Shown here: positions 11,741-21,840 of the stretch, piece after piece
How positions within the stretch are numbered: position 1 is the stretch's first letter
Layout of the letters: each line of letters opens with the position of its first letter
Assembly (NCBI GenBank): GCA_028752905.1
Contig: JAQNBH010000009.1
Coordinates: 29,253,976-29,317,975, forward strand
Length of the DNA: 64,000 nt
From: Cladorhizidae sp. MBARI D1340-BT2
Taxonomy: Eukaryota; Porifera; Demospongiae; Poecilosclerida; Cladorhizidae
Reading direction: 5' to 3'
Notes under the pieces: model-generated
Told to the model about the DNA's origin: nothing
What the model saw: only the letters and a program-made list of their open reading frames with translations
Database searches by the model: none
Program-made: the position numbers and the translations under genes

Positions 11741-12196
11741 GATAGGCAGTAAGATGGACACTTTTATCTGGCAGGTATAATAGTGCATAGAAAACGGGCT
11801 GACCCAGGGAGAGAGTTATCCAGAGTGGTGGCCCCCTCTTGTAGGTGCAAGGAGATATTAACAGCTCTACACAAACAGGCCTACGAAAATGAAGAAAGCT
11901 ACAAAGACAAAGAAAAATCTAAACAGGCCTATGATCAGAGCTCCAAACCAAGGAGCTATGAACTCGGGGACATGGTGCTCTGTCACACCCCAGGGTTGAC
12001 AGGAAAACTCCACTCAATTTGGGATGGCCCGTATGAGATCATAGCTAAACTGTCTGACTGTAACTATACAATAGCTGTCCCTAACAAAAGTTCCAAAAGC
12101 TAACCATCCACATTAACCGGCTTAATGAGTGGAAGATGCCACATGCTAATCTCCTTAGACTCATTATGGCCGACGAATGTGAGGACACACCGAATC
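11741..12196 (+). pseudogene. Retrotransposon 1: integrase remnant placed upstream of reverse transcriptase
   Basis: The start of an integrase N-terminal region (DGHFYLAGIIVHRKRADPG, then SRVVAPSCRCKEILTALHK) jumps directly to the integrase C-terminal region: YELGDMVLCHTPGLTGKL, DGPYEII and INRLNEWK (GPY/F-type domain). The zinc-binding HHCC and the whole D-D-E core are deleted in between. Its place before the reverse transcriptase, and not after RNase H, is the order of Gmr1-type Ty3/gypsy elements. Confidence 0.75.
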
Positions 12197-12208
12197 CCTT
12201 AGGCCAAG

Positions 12209-12960
12209 ATGAATTTATCCAATGCTAGGAAACCACAGTTGAAGGCCATTCTAAGGTACCATACCCTGAAAGGGCTGGTCTTGCTGAAACACGACCAATG
12301 TGAAATCCATTTAGAGGAAGGAAACCCACTCCGATTACCCCACAACAGAATTGCCCCCGCAATGAAAAATTATCTTAAGAAGGAGATAGATGAACTATTG
12401 GCCTTGGGTATACTCATTCCATCCAAAAGCCCATGGTCATCCCCAATGGTACTGCCTAGGAAAAAGGTGACTAGGGATGTAAGACTCTGTATTGACTACA
12501 GACAGCTAAATAAAGTCACAATCAATGACCCGTTCCAGATGCCATGCATTGAGGACCTACTGAACCAAGTGGCTAATGCTGTCTGGCTTTCCAAGATTGA
12601 TCTGAACAAGGGATTCTACCTGGTCCTTCTTGGTAGGGCCATCCAAGATAAGACAGCTTTATGCACCCTGTGGGGGAAATAAACATTTACCCGCATGCCA
12701 TTTGGTCTCAAAAATGCACCAGCAGCTTTCTAAAGGTGCATGGAAAACACTCTAGATCATTTGAGAGACTGCTGCGCGACATAATTATATTGATGATATA
12801 TTAATATTTTCTGCTACTTGGGAGGAACATGTACAACACATTGAAGAAGTGTTGAAAGCATTGGTTGAGGCTGGGTTGACTACGAACCTAGACAAATGTG
12901 TGTGGGGGGCACAGTCACTAGAGTTATCTGGGACACCAAATTGGACATGGCCTTGTAAGT
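12209..12960 (+). pseudogene. Retrotransposon 1: reverse transcriptase
   Basis: The 157-codon open part has the N-terminal signature PLRLPHNRIAPAMKNYL, then GILIPSKSPWSSPMVLPRKK and RLCIDYRQLNKVTI. It also holds the first catalytic aspartate motif, WLSKIDLNKGFYLV. After a stop at about 12680 the frame continues with FTRMPFGLKNAPAAF and, after more breaks, the active-site box YIDDILIFSATWEEH with HVQHIEEVLKAL. Ty3/gypsy type. The catalytic motifs are present but the frame is broken. Confidence 0.9.
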
Positions 12961-13734
12961 GTGCCAGAAGCTAAAGTTAAGGCACTCAAGGACTTCCATA
13001 GACCTAGGAATCAGAAAGGGTTGAGGGCTATCTTGGGGACCGCCGGTTATTACTGGAAGTTTATACCCGATTTTGTTAGGTGGCCGGGTCCCCTGTTCTA
13101 TGCCCTGAAGAAGGGTGCCACCTGTTGCCTGGAAGGGAATAAGAGAGAGTCAGATGCATTTAACCATATTGTTTCTGTTCTATGTGACGACCACCCGCTC
13201 ATTATTCCCAGAGCTGATGATGAGCTGATTCTCCACACTGATGCCTCGATCCTCGGAATTGGTGCAGTACTCTCAGTAAAGAGGGAGGAAGAGGAACAAC
13301 CCGTCGCCTACTTCTCTAAGCGAACCACTCTCGCCGAAACAAACTACACTGTTTCCGAACTTGAATGCCTGGCTGTGGTCAAAGCTGTCGACCACTTTGC
13401 TATACATCTAATTGGCCGCCACTTCACTGTCCTCACTGACTACCGGGCTCTGCTAGCTCTACAATGGTCTACTCGACTGACAGGCAGACTGATGCGCTGG
13501 GCACTGGCCCTACAGGTGTTCCAGTTCGAACTTAAGTACTAGCCAGGCATGTTACATCAGAACGCAGATGGATTGTCGCGACAATGCTGGCCTGAAGATG
13601 AAGCGCTGGTGAGAGTGACTGAGGGAGCTAGGGAAACACTGCTGATTCCGGCGCCTATTAAAGTCTCAAACATGAGATTAGATCCACACTCCAACGGAGG
13701 ACCTTCAGCTGGGGGAGGAGGTGTTTCATCTTAG
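12961..13734 (+). pseudogene. Retrotransposon 1: RNase H and C-terminal tail
   Basis: A 193-codon open part starts in the connection domain (VKALKDFHRPRNQKGLRAIL, then GTAGYYWKFIPDF) and passes through LILHTDASILGIGAVLS, VAYFSKRTTLAETNYTVSE and LECLAVVKAV. It ends in LTDYRALLAL and FQFELKY. An in-frame TAG (about 13540) replaces the residue before QPGMLHQNADGLSRQ, the usual HxNADxLSR end of gypsy RNase H. No integrase follows; a polypurine tract and LTR come directly after, which supports integrase being upstream. Confidence 0.9.
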
Positions 13735-13744
13735 AAAGGGGAGA
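13734..13744 (+). promoter_or_regulatory. Polypurine tract of retrotransposon 1
   Basis: The purine run GAAAGGGGAGA lies directly before TGTTGA, the presumed LTR start, as expected for the plus-strand primer of an LTR retrotransposon. Confidence 0.6.
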
Positions 13745-14048
13745 TGTTGAGGGCAGACTCATAAACATGGACCATGGATGACCTTTAGTCATTAACACAT
13801 AGAGTAGTGAGGGACAAGTTATGTCACACCAAACAGACTTAGATATTATATAGCCTAATGTGTGCCTACCTAGTTATAGTATATGGAACTTTGCTGAGTG
13901 TATGTAAGAATGTGTCACACCCTGTTTCCAGGCTATAGGAAGCCTGACTGACCGAGGTTCAGGAGCTTTGCCTTGTCCTGTAATTGCAACCTTGTGTCTT
14001 CATTAATAATATAAATTCTCTGATTGCAAGATACTGGTGCTATTTACA
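13745..14048 (+). mobile_element. 3' LTR of retrotransposon 1
   Basis: Begins TGTTGAGGG right after the polypurine tract. A plausible end is at TTTACA (14048). A tRNA-primer-like TGGTGGCAGC lies at 14061-14070, on the wrong side for a 3' LTR, which suggests that this LTR once preceded another copy in tandem. I found no matching 5' LTR in the window, so the boundaries rest on terminal motifs only. Confidence 0.5.
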
Positions 14049-14248
14049 TAAGCATAGCTCTGGTGGCAGCAATTTATACCATCACTTGAGGGTTAGACTG
14101 GACTAACACTCAACAGTGTCCCTGAGCAGAATGGCAGAGGAATATTCAGCCAGAGCAGCTCATTAAGTGAATATCCAATCCTACAAAATATTTCAATATC
14201 TGTGAAGACAGATGCTCTTGATGATGGTGGCAACCACCCGGAGTCAGC

Positions 14249-14722
14249 ATGACCAGTGTATCCAAGCCACCTGGTACTACATGACCAGTGTATCCAAGCC
14301 ACCTGGTACTACCTGACTAGTGTATCCAAGCCACCTGGTACTACATGACCAGTGTATCCAAGCCACCTGGTTCTACATGACCAGTGTATCCAAGCCACCT
14401 GGTACTACATCACCAGTGTATCCAAGCCACCTGGTACTACATGACCATTGTATCCAATTGGTACTACATGACCAGTGTATCCAAGCCACCTGGTACTACA
14501 TGACCAGTGTATCCAAGCCACCTGGTACTACATGACTAGTATATCCAAGCCACCTGGTACTACATGACCAGTGTATCCAATTGGTACTATATCACCAGTT
14601 TATCCAAGCCACCTGGTACTACATGACCAGTGTATCCAACTACATGACCAGTGTATCCAAGCCACCTGGTACTGCATGACCAGTGTATCCAAGCCACTTG
14701 GTACTACATGACCACCTGGTTA
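14249..14722. repeat. 32-bp minisatellite
   Basis: About 14 tandem units with the consensus GACCAGTGTATCCAAGCCAC plus CTGGTACTACAT. Some units are shortened to a GTATCCAATTGG form. Because 32 is not a multiple of three, the same DNA gives shifting peptides, and the open frame at 14320-14535 is an artefact of it. Confidence 0.95.
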
Positions 14723-14915
14723 CATGATGTCAGGGAACTCTATCTCCCTGACTGAGTTCACAACAGCCCGGGATGAAGCCAAACCAGCAGCTAGTGGTCA
14801 AGCCGTACACCAGATGTGTGGAAACCATTGTAGCGAGTGTGGGAACAGATGAAGGACTTCACCACCAGACACTATAAAGGCTGTGGTCCACCTGCCTGAG
14901 GAAAGATCTACACAC

Positions 14916-15886
14916 TAGGCCTTGGCACATTATGCTGGCATAAATTTGAGCATAATAGCTCTCCTTTCCACTTGAGCATAATTGAGCATAATAGCAAAAT
15001 ATTTGGGCATAATGACCCAACAAATGTGCTCAACAAATGTGATTATTACAAAACATAATTATTACAGTTTTAAGAATTGTTAAACTCTAGCATTACTCCC
15101 ACTCAACGTAGTCTTGAAGCACAGATTGCTGAGATTGTGTAAAATGTCTCTCCAAAATTGAAAAAACTGTTTCAACTGATGCTGATGATGGCTGAATCAA
15201 AATGACTTTGCTGAATCCCTGACTCCACTATGGCAATGTTCCTTTATTATGCTCCCACCATTCCAAAGGGTTCACTTCCCTTGCAGTATCATTAGCTGCT
15301 GCTAAATAAGATGGTAGTTCTAGCTTCAAATCATTAATGAGATCATCTCCGAAGAAAGGCAATGCCTTCGATGTGTCTACTGAAGCAGCAGTGACCTTCC
15401 CTGGATTGAAAAGGCGAGCACTCTTAAATGCATCCATAATAGGTGTAAAATCCAGAAAAACTTCACTTCAAAGTAATGGAAACCCCTTTGTACACAGTTA
15501 CCAGCGCAGCTCATCCATACTGCTCCGGCTGCAGTGCAGTAGCAACCTATTTGTAACAGCAGCTGCATTGGGCCAGTGACGTTCTTGAATTGAAATGCAA
15601 CAGTCTCGCCTAGAGCAACAGTATCTGTGTCAGTCTCAGACACTGGTAGTGAAACAGAAGCCATGAACCCCCCCCCCCCCCCTCGGCCTGTCAGTCTGTG
15701 CATATATTTAACTCAGTCAGCTGCCACATGGTAGATCACATGATAAGGTCAAAGGTTAGTTTGCATGAGCATAATGGTTATATAGAGAGCATAATGATAA
15801 GGACTAGGAAGCATAATAATTTGGTTCTCAGAGCATAGGAGCATAGCATAATAGCTCAATTTTTGAGCATAATGTGCCAAGGCCTA
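14916..15886. mobile_element. Small hAT transposon nested in the LTR
   Basis: Inverted ends beginning TAGGCCTTGGCACATTATG match perfectly on both sides. Flanking 8-bp target duplications are CTACACAC and CTATACAC (one mismatch), the hAT length. Inside are only the transposase C-terminus on the minus strand, a run of cytosines at 15668-15682 and several GAGCATAATAGC motifs near the ends that may be subterminal binding sites. It is an internally deleted, non-autonomous copy. Confidence 0.85.
15093..15437 (-). pseudogene. hAT transposase dimerisation domain
   Basis: Minus strand: AFKSARLFNPGK, then a stretch ending EVNPLEWWEHNKGTLP. After a TAG it continues in the same frame as WSQGFSKVILIQPSSASVE and TVFSILERHFTQSQQSVLQ, ending DYVEWE and a stop. 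This is the conserved hAT C-terminal dimerisation region (W..H....P...AV..IL..PSSA..E..FS). The catalytic core is absent. Confidence 0.8.
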
Positions 15887-16332
15887 CTATACACCCCTCA
15901 CCTGATAAGACAAGACATTGGATTGGTCGCCAAGGGTTGGTGTCATGACGACCTGATCTCATCAAACCTAGTAGTTCGAACAGTATATAAGAAACAGCTA
16001 GGGAGTAGTTAGCAGATACCTGAATATTGCCAGAGACTGCTGCAGCCAGCAATTAGGAACTGTTAGATAAGAACCCTCTGAACCTTTGTTATTGTGGTTG
16101 ATATTGTGTTGTGTTATCTTGTCATGGCTGGTGTATTTATGTATCTCCTCATTATAATATAACTATCTGTAGTTATATTTGGTAATCCAGCAATTCTGTT
16201 GAGAGTTGCCGAGTTTGGCTTGTTCTGAGGATTGCCAGTAGGACAGACTGGGAGTCAAAGATCAGGCGTTGCGTGAAGACCAGGGATCTGCTAAAGTGTC
16301 TGTACTGGGAGAAGGCTGGTTTTTCATGACAT

Positions 16333-16350
16333 TGCTGGCAGCGGTGGGAT
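16333..16350 (+). promoter_or_regulatory. tRNA-Leu primer-binding site
   Basis: TGCTGGCAGCGGTGGGAT matches the complement of the 3' end of eukaryotic tRNA-Leu (acceptor strand ATCCCACCGCTGCCA plus CCA) with a single mismatch in the CCA part. It lies two bases after the end of the LTR at 16331. Confidence 0.6.
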
Positions 16351-16760
16351 CCATGTTGAAAAAAAGGATCTACGTTACTATTGTAGCTCCAGCCTGAGTG
16401 AGAGGTTGTGATTACATAATTTTTTTGGTTGTGATTAGTGGGAAACAGCCCAGGTCACTTGAGAACCTTGGGGCTTGTGAAACCAAACCCAACTCTAGGT
16501 TATATTTGGTTTTGTGTAACCACTGAGTGCATTTTCCTTCGGGAGTGTGTATTTTTCATTGTATTGTTATGGGTAGAAGGCGGGGTAGGCCAGAGAGAAT
16601 GCAGAATGCGCATTGATATGGGAGCAGACAGGACCATAGTTGTTGCAAACCTGGGGAGCTGAACGGAAAACTTGGAAAACCATATATATGTATGTATGTA
16701 TGTATTCAATTGTAGGTTCACCTGTAAAAAATAAGAACTCCTCCTCCTACTAGGCTTATT
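16351..16760 (+). pseudogene. Internal fragment of the third LTR retrotransposon
   Basis: Little is recognisable. At about 16590-16655 the frame reads CRMRIDMGADRTIVVANL, which resembles a retropepsin core with the DTG changed to DMG. A TGTA microsatellite follows at about 16686-16705. No polymerase follows, so this element is heavily deleted. Confidence 0.4.
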
Positions 16761-19550
16761 AAATTTGGAATTGTAAGAGAAAACAACCTAGTTGCAGGAA
16801 GAACTGGCTGCATAGACAAGTGAGAATTGCTACTCAGGCTAAAAACAGACTATGCTTATAAAGAAGCTAATATGTTTCAATATTCTGTGGGTTTACTCTG
16901 GAAGCCACTGGTATAAATATGGTCTGTACTGAAATCTCAAAATAGTTAACTGAAATCATTATAGAAATAATAGATTTTATATTGGGGTATAATGAATACA
17001 TTTTCATTTCACAGGAATTCCTTCCCAAAATAGCAACCAGGCCTCTGTCCACACCGAGTCAACCAAGTAGTTGGCCATGAATGCTCAGTTTGGCTTTAGG
17101 ATTTGTGTGTTTGACGTGTGTATGTATATGCATGTGTGAGAAATAACATTACCTTGTACAACCTTTGTATTTTAACCGTCCTAATGTATAATGTTTGAGA
17201 GAAGAGATTGGAGGCTCATGCATGAAGAAACTTGGACAATAAATCAGGTATTAGCTACAACCAGCATCAACTCAATCAGCAGACAAAACATAGATATTTT
17301 TTGCCAATTAATTCTGAAAGACAGTTTATGAATTCCCTTACTATCATACTTTAGCTCTATCTAGCAAGATAATAATGATAGCTAGCTACACATTGAAAGT
17401 TAGTTGTGTTCAAAATCAATTATAACTGTAGTTAATTATTTATTGCTAGCTACTGCTCGGCATCATCCACCATTCAGACACTTCCTTAGGCTCAGGTAAA
17501 GCTTCTATAGTCGATCTGTCCAAGTTTCTACAAGGAAGGTAGCACCACAATACTATGCCTCTAACTCAACCTTAAAGAATGCCTTAGCGGTCTAGAAGCT
17601 TAAAACAGACAAAGTGTGACATAGTATATAGAATGGAGCACTTAAGATAGCTGTAAGAAAGCTATAGCTACAACCTCATTTGTAGTTTAACTACTGCATT
17701 GTACTAGGCAGGATCCACAGAAAGAAAATAATCCTCAGATTAAATAAACACTAACTTTCCAAGCATACACAGCTTAGGTTAGCACATTCTTTTATTGTTT
17801 TCAGTACAGCACTTGCCTCTAGAGTTCTGCAAGAAAACTTTAGCTACAAACCACAGCTGTATTAGTAGCTGCACTGATCCAGGTTAGGACCAAAGAAGGA
17901 AGTCTACTGATGAAAAATACAATGCTAGCTCTCCTGGAGGCCAACAGATTCAGCGTTATCTAGCTATGGAAGTGTGATTAATGGGAAAATGGTGGTCATG
18001 TGTATATGAGCAGATTCTTGTGTGCATGTCCATACTAAAATGATAGCTACATGCACAGACATTTTTTTCAGCAGAGCAGCTTGCTGATTTTTGCCTGGAT
18101 AAATAAAGGGAAAAAAAATCAGAGAGAAAAGTCAAAGTGTGCTTCTGAAACAGCAGAATAACGAGAATTGAAATTAGAAGGGAAGAGTGACAGTAAAAGG
18201 CATGGGAGAAGCACAGCAGCCCACAATGGATATGCTTCCTTGGGATCAGGTAAAGCTTCTGATATCTTAAAATGGATGTTTAAGTTCCATTTGGATACTC
18301 TAGGTATGAAAGGTTTGCTAAACTGGAAATAATCATCACGGATAACGGCCTTGCTAAACTGGAAATGATCGTCGTGCTCAATATCGAGGAGGTTTCTCCT
18401 CCAAGCCTTTGCTATCTGTAAGCTTCAATATTTCTACCTATAACAGTACAAGCAATACAATTTTATGACATCAATAATTTACAGATCAGTGTATAGTGTT
18501 AGGCCTGCACTTGGAGTAGTAGAATACCTAAAGCCATGTGATCTAGGCTTGCAATAATGCTAAGAATTAAATTTTTGTCTGTATTGGTAATCATGCTAAA
18601 AGTAATTGTCCATCTCTCCATCAGACATTAACTTGCAACACAATCCTTGCATTCATTTGTAGTATTTTTTAATTAATCACTCTGGTGATGGGAGGGTTAA
18701 ATTTATAATGAAGGTGAATGTCATCATGACTACCAGATGAATAACGCCTAAGTAGTGTTGTTCTTGATCCTCTCTTTCTTTAAAACTTCAAAGTGGTCGA
18801 CTTAAGTTTCAGCCAAGTCTACCTGTAACCAACCGAGTTCAGTCTATTCAACAAGTGGCTACTGCTATAGCTATTCAACTTCAATAAATGTTCAACTTAG
18901 TACAATTCTAGACAACTAGCTAGACTGTGTTAAGAGTTCAGATAGGTTTAAATATATTAAGAGGATAAATAAATAAGATATAGAAGACACAGCAAAAGAC
19001 AAAACAACTCAACTGTTCTCACACAAGTTACTCCGACTGCTGTTATGACTACTGTTCTGACATGCATACAATTTGAATAATCATACATTACTAAGACTAC
19101 AGGTAAATACATGGTATTATACATGTTATAGCATGCCAGTAGCTAACTAATTTTTACTACATGCCCACATACAGCTGGTTAGTATTGTACTAATGCACTT
19201 GTCTCTCTGGCTCTGCCACACTACCAATGTATCTACATCCCTACTTGTCTCCTTTCATTGTTATTTGTCACAGGATATTATGCACTGGGCGATCACTACA
19301 CACACCCACTCAAATCATACATCAGAGCACACTCTATTGTGAGCATTTGTTACTTACAAAGCACAATTATGTTGCATACACAGACTGAAGGGACACAAAC
19401 CTTTCATTCTCGGCATGTGTTCATCATATTGACGTAAAAACATTAGTGTTTTAAATAAGCTAGACTTGTAGAGTATTAGGCTACTTATGTCAAGGGAATT
19501 AATTTGTTAACAGTACCTAAAATCTAAAATATGTAAAATAACATGAACCT
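16761..19550. other. No complete gene; probable introns and minor duplicated segments of a minus-strand host gene
   Basis: No long open frames. Short segments recur: minus-strand SEALPDPKE near 18240 and IEALPEPKE near 17490. A GTCGACTT-containing block near 18790 is related to one near 20700 (minus-strand VDFVEPEVDY). An ATGCACTGGGCGATCACTACA block near 19280 is related to one near 20790. This looks like older tandem duplication continuous with the repeated mini-exons at 19.6-21.7 kb. Exon calls here are too weak to list. Confidence 0.4.
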
Positions 19551-19566
19551 CTCAGTATTCACATAC

Positions 19567-19741
19567 CAGGATTTTCATAGACTTGTTCACCAGAAAAGGA
19601 TTGAGTCTGAAAGTTAAAACAATCACTGTAAAATTAAGCAAGCAAACACTATGATAGAGTATTGGCTCACATGTCTGGATGGTGGTGATGGAAGACCTGA
19701 TGTCCTAAGTTTTGGACCACCACTTATAGGCAATCCAGGAT
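19567..19741 (-). CDS. Tandem mini-exon pair A of an unrecognised host gene
   Basis: Two minus-strand exons are separated by a 64-bp intron. Exon a (19741-19671) encodes PGLPISGGPKLRTSGLPSPP and then SRH; it follows TTTAG and ends at GTGAGC. Exon b (19606-19567) encodes TQSFSGEQVYENP; it follows TTTCAG and ends at GTATGT. Exon a starts with two bases of a codon and exon b leaves one, so a pair is 111 bp (37 residues) and splices in frame to another pair. VYENP resembles an SH2-binding tyrosine motif. No family recognised. Confidence 0.55.
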
Positions 19742-20507
19742 CTAAAGTTTGAGTATATATCAAGAACGTATTCATACTATGTAGGGACAATAAATCAGAG
19801 CTTATCCTTGGTGGCACAATAATCAACAAAGTACAGTGCATTTATAAAGAATAAGTGGAAAAACTGTCAATATTATAAGACTTTGAAAGGAGATGAATGT
19901 CTTCCAACTTTCACCTACCTCCATTGTAACACACTCTCTGCCCAGAGCTGTTTTAACTTTACACCAATACACAATGAACACAAGCTGACTACATCTTATA
20001 CACTATATTTATCGGAACTTCTTCATCAGAATGTTGGAAAAAATTATACAAGTTCTAAAATGCTACAGCTGTAGAGCAGTAGGAGGCTAGAGCATGTAGC
20101 TGCTGATTCAGCTCTCAGATTAGCTCCACACATACAATTCAAATTATTGTGTTTATGTTCTTTAACAATTTTAGTTTGTTATGGATAGACTTAAAATAAA
20201 TTTCCTGGATTTTTTTAAATGTCCACCAGGCACTATCATAGTGAAGTATCATGGTAAGCTGGAATTCCTTTTTGAGGAAGAAACCACCATCAGGATGCTA
20301 AGAAACTGCTTAAATAAGTTAGAGCTAAGACATGATTTTTTAATATCAACCTCCATTTAATATAGAGAGTACCAGTGCAATACCTGGCTATAAAGATACA
20401 TACCTACCCTAAGGGAAATAAAGGGAGTCGAACTACTCACTCGCCTTGAACATCTAAGGTGGGTGCTTGAATTATGAAATTTGAATGTTGATTGTAAAAT
20501 GCACACC

Positions 20508-20625
20508 CTGTGTTACCATTGCAATGAAGATAGAAGTTAGTTAGCTCTAGGTGAGGATTTGCTGGTTGTGTTACCATTGCAATAAAGTTAGAGGTTAGTT
20601 AGCCCTAGGTGAGGATTTGCTGGTT
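20508..20625. repeat. 58-bp direct duplication
   Basis: TGTTACCATTGCAATGAAG and the following GTTAGTTAGC, CTAGGTGAGGATTTGCTGGT recur after 58 bp with a few changes (20511 and 20569). It lies in noncoding sequence between tandem exon modules. Confidence 0.85.
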
Positions 20626-21111
20626 ATTTTAATGTCTAGCTGGTGCCTCTACTTTAGCTAAGGCATTATTGATCCCCTCATTGATTAAAACTATCAAGTA
20701 GTCGACTTCAGGTTCAACAAAGTCAACCAATGGATTTTTATTGCTAACTTTCCTTCTATCTTTGCTATCTGTCACATACTATGATGCACTGGGCGGTCGC
20801 TACAAGCATCCAGTCATCAGAGAAAATTGCATAGTGGATACTTGTAATGTGGAAGGTGCTGACTATGTTCCTATGCAAACTGAAATGCAAATTTAATGTT
20901 TGTGAGATGATCTGAGAAAAATAGGTTATCAATAGACACAATCTTTCATATGACATATTTCTCAGCATGTATTCATATTGATGTAAATCTCACAGATGTT
21001 CTAATCAAGCTATCCTATACATTATTAGGACAATGACATTACAAAATTTCTTTATTTGTTCCGAGAGAATTTTGTCATAAACACCTCATCTAAACAGTAC
21101 TCCAAACATAC

Positions 21112-21224
21112 CAGGAATTTCATAGGCTTGCTCACCAGTCAAGGATAGAGCTATTGGCTCACATGTATGGCTGGAAGACCATCTCCTGAGAGGCCAAATG
21201 TTGGAACATCATTTGTAGGCAATC
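21112..21224 (-). pseudogene. Tandem mini-exon pair B, intron largely deleted
   Basis: Related to pair A. Exon a (21224-21163) reads GLPTNDVPTFGLSGDGLPAI followed by H and GTGAGC. Exon b (21150-21112) reads LSLTGEQAYEIPG followed by GTATGT. Only 12 bases separate them, too few for an intron, and reading through meets a TAG, so this copy is broken or skipped. The tyrosine motif is YEIP here. Confidence 0.5.
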
Positions 21225-21537
21225 CTGGATAAAAAATGGGACATTTTAGAATGCGTTTATACTGTGTGCATACTAAGCTAATTCAATCAATGTTTGGTGC
21301 CATACTAGAGTTGTGTAGTTTTAGGACCTACTTTTCCCATTGTGTTTTAAAAGAGTGCTTGCCCATTTAAACAATATTTTTGTAGAGCATATGTAAAAAT
21401 TGTCAGAGTAATCCTACTTTCTTGACTGACATCTTTGAACATGAGCTGAGAAAAATAGTCAATTTGTGTAAATATTATCCACATGGAAAAATAAACAGAT
21501 TGAATAAATCCAGTATTCCAAACTAAGTTACACCTAC

Positions 21538-21700
21538 CGAGATTCTCACTGGCTTGCTCATCAAGGAAGGAAGGAGTCTCAAAAATAAAACATTCATTAA
21601 ATCAAGAAAATACAATAGAGTATCCACCTCTATGGATCTTTTGAATGGAAGACCTCTGATGTCCCAATATTTGTACCAGCACTTGTAGGCAATCCAGGGT
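21538..21700 (-). pseudogene. Tandem mini-exon pair C, with a 2-bp insertion
   Basis: Exon a (21700-21628) starts PGLPTSAGTNIGTS and then has two extra bases relative to pair A, shifting into a stop. Without them the exon would be 71 bp like A. Exon b (21577-21538) reads TPSFLDEQASENLG followed by GTAGGT; its tyrosine has become serine. The 50-bp intron is kept. Flanking DNA up to about 22080 also matches the flank of pair A. Confidence 0.5.
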
Positions 21701-21840
21701 CTAAAGTTACAGTAAACAAAATATAAATCAAGAATGCATTCATACTATATATGTAGGGATAATAAATCACAGCTGTATCATGGTCCTCTAAATAATAAAG
21801 TGCGTACATATATAAAGAACAGGTGGACAAACTGTCAGAA

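Larger units (their letters stand above)
14728..16331 (+). mobile_element. LTR of a third LTR retrotransposon, split by a hAT insertion
   Basis: The LTR appears to start TGTCAGGGAACTC and end TTCATGACA; the ends are complementary (TGTCA/TGACA). A tRNA-Leu-type primer site begins two bases later. A TATA-like TATATAAG lies at 15983. Removing the hAT element (14916-15886) and one target duplication leaves about 625 bp, a normal LTR size. A second LTR was not found. Confidence 0.55.

Noticed and set aside
14249..14722. CRISPR-like array
   Set aside because: Units are contiguous 32-bp repeats with no unique spacers, in a eukaryotic context. It is a minisatellite.
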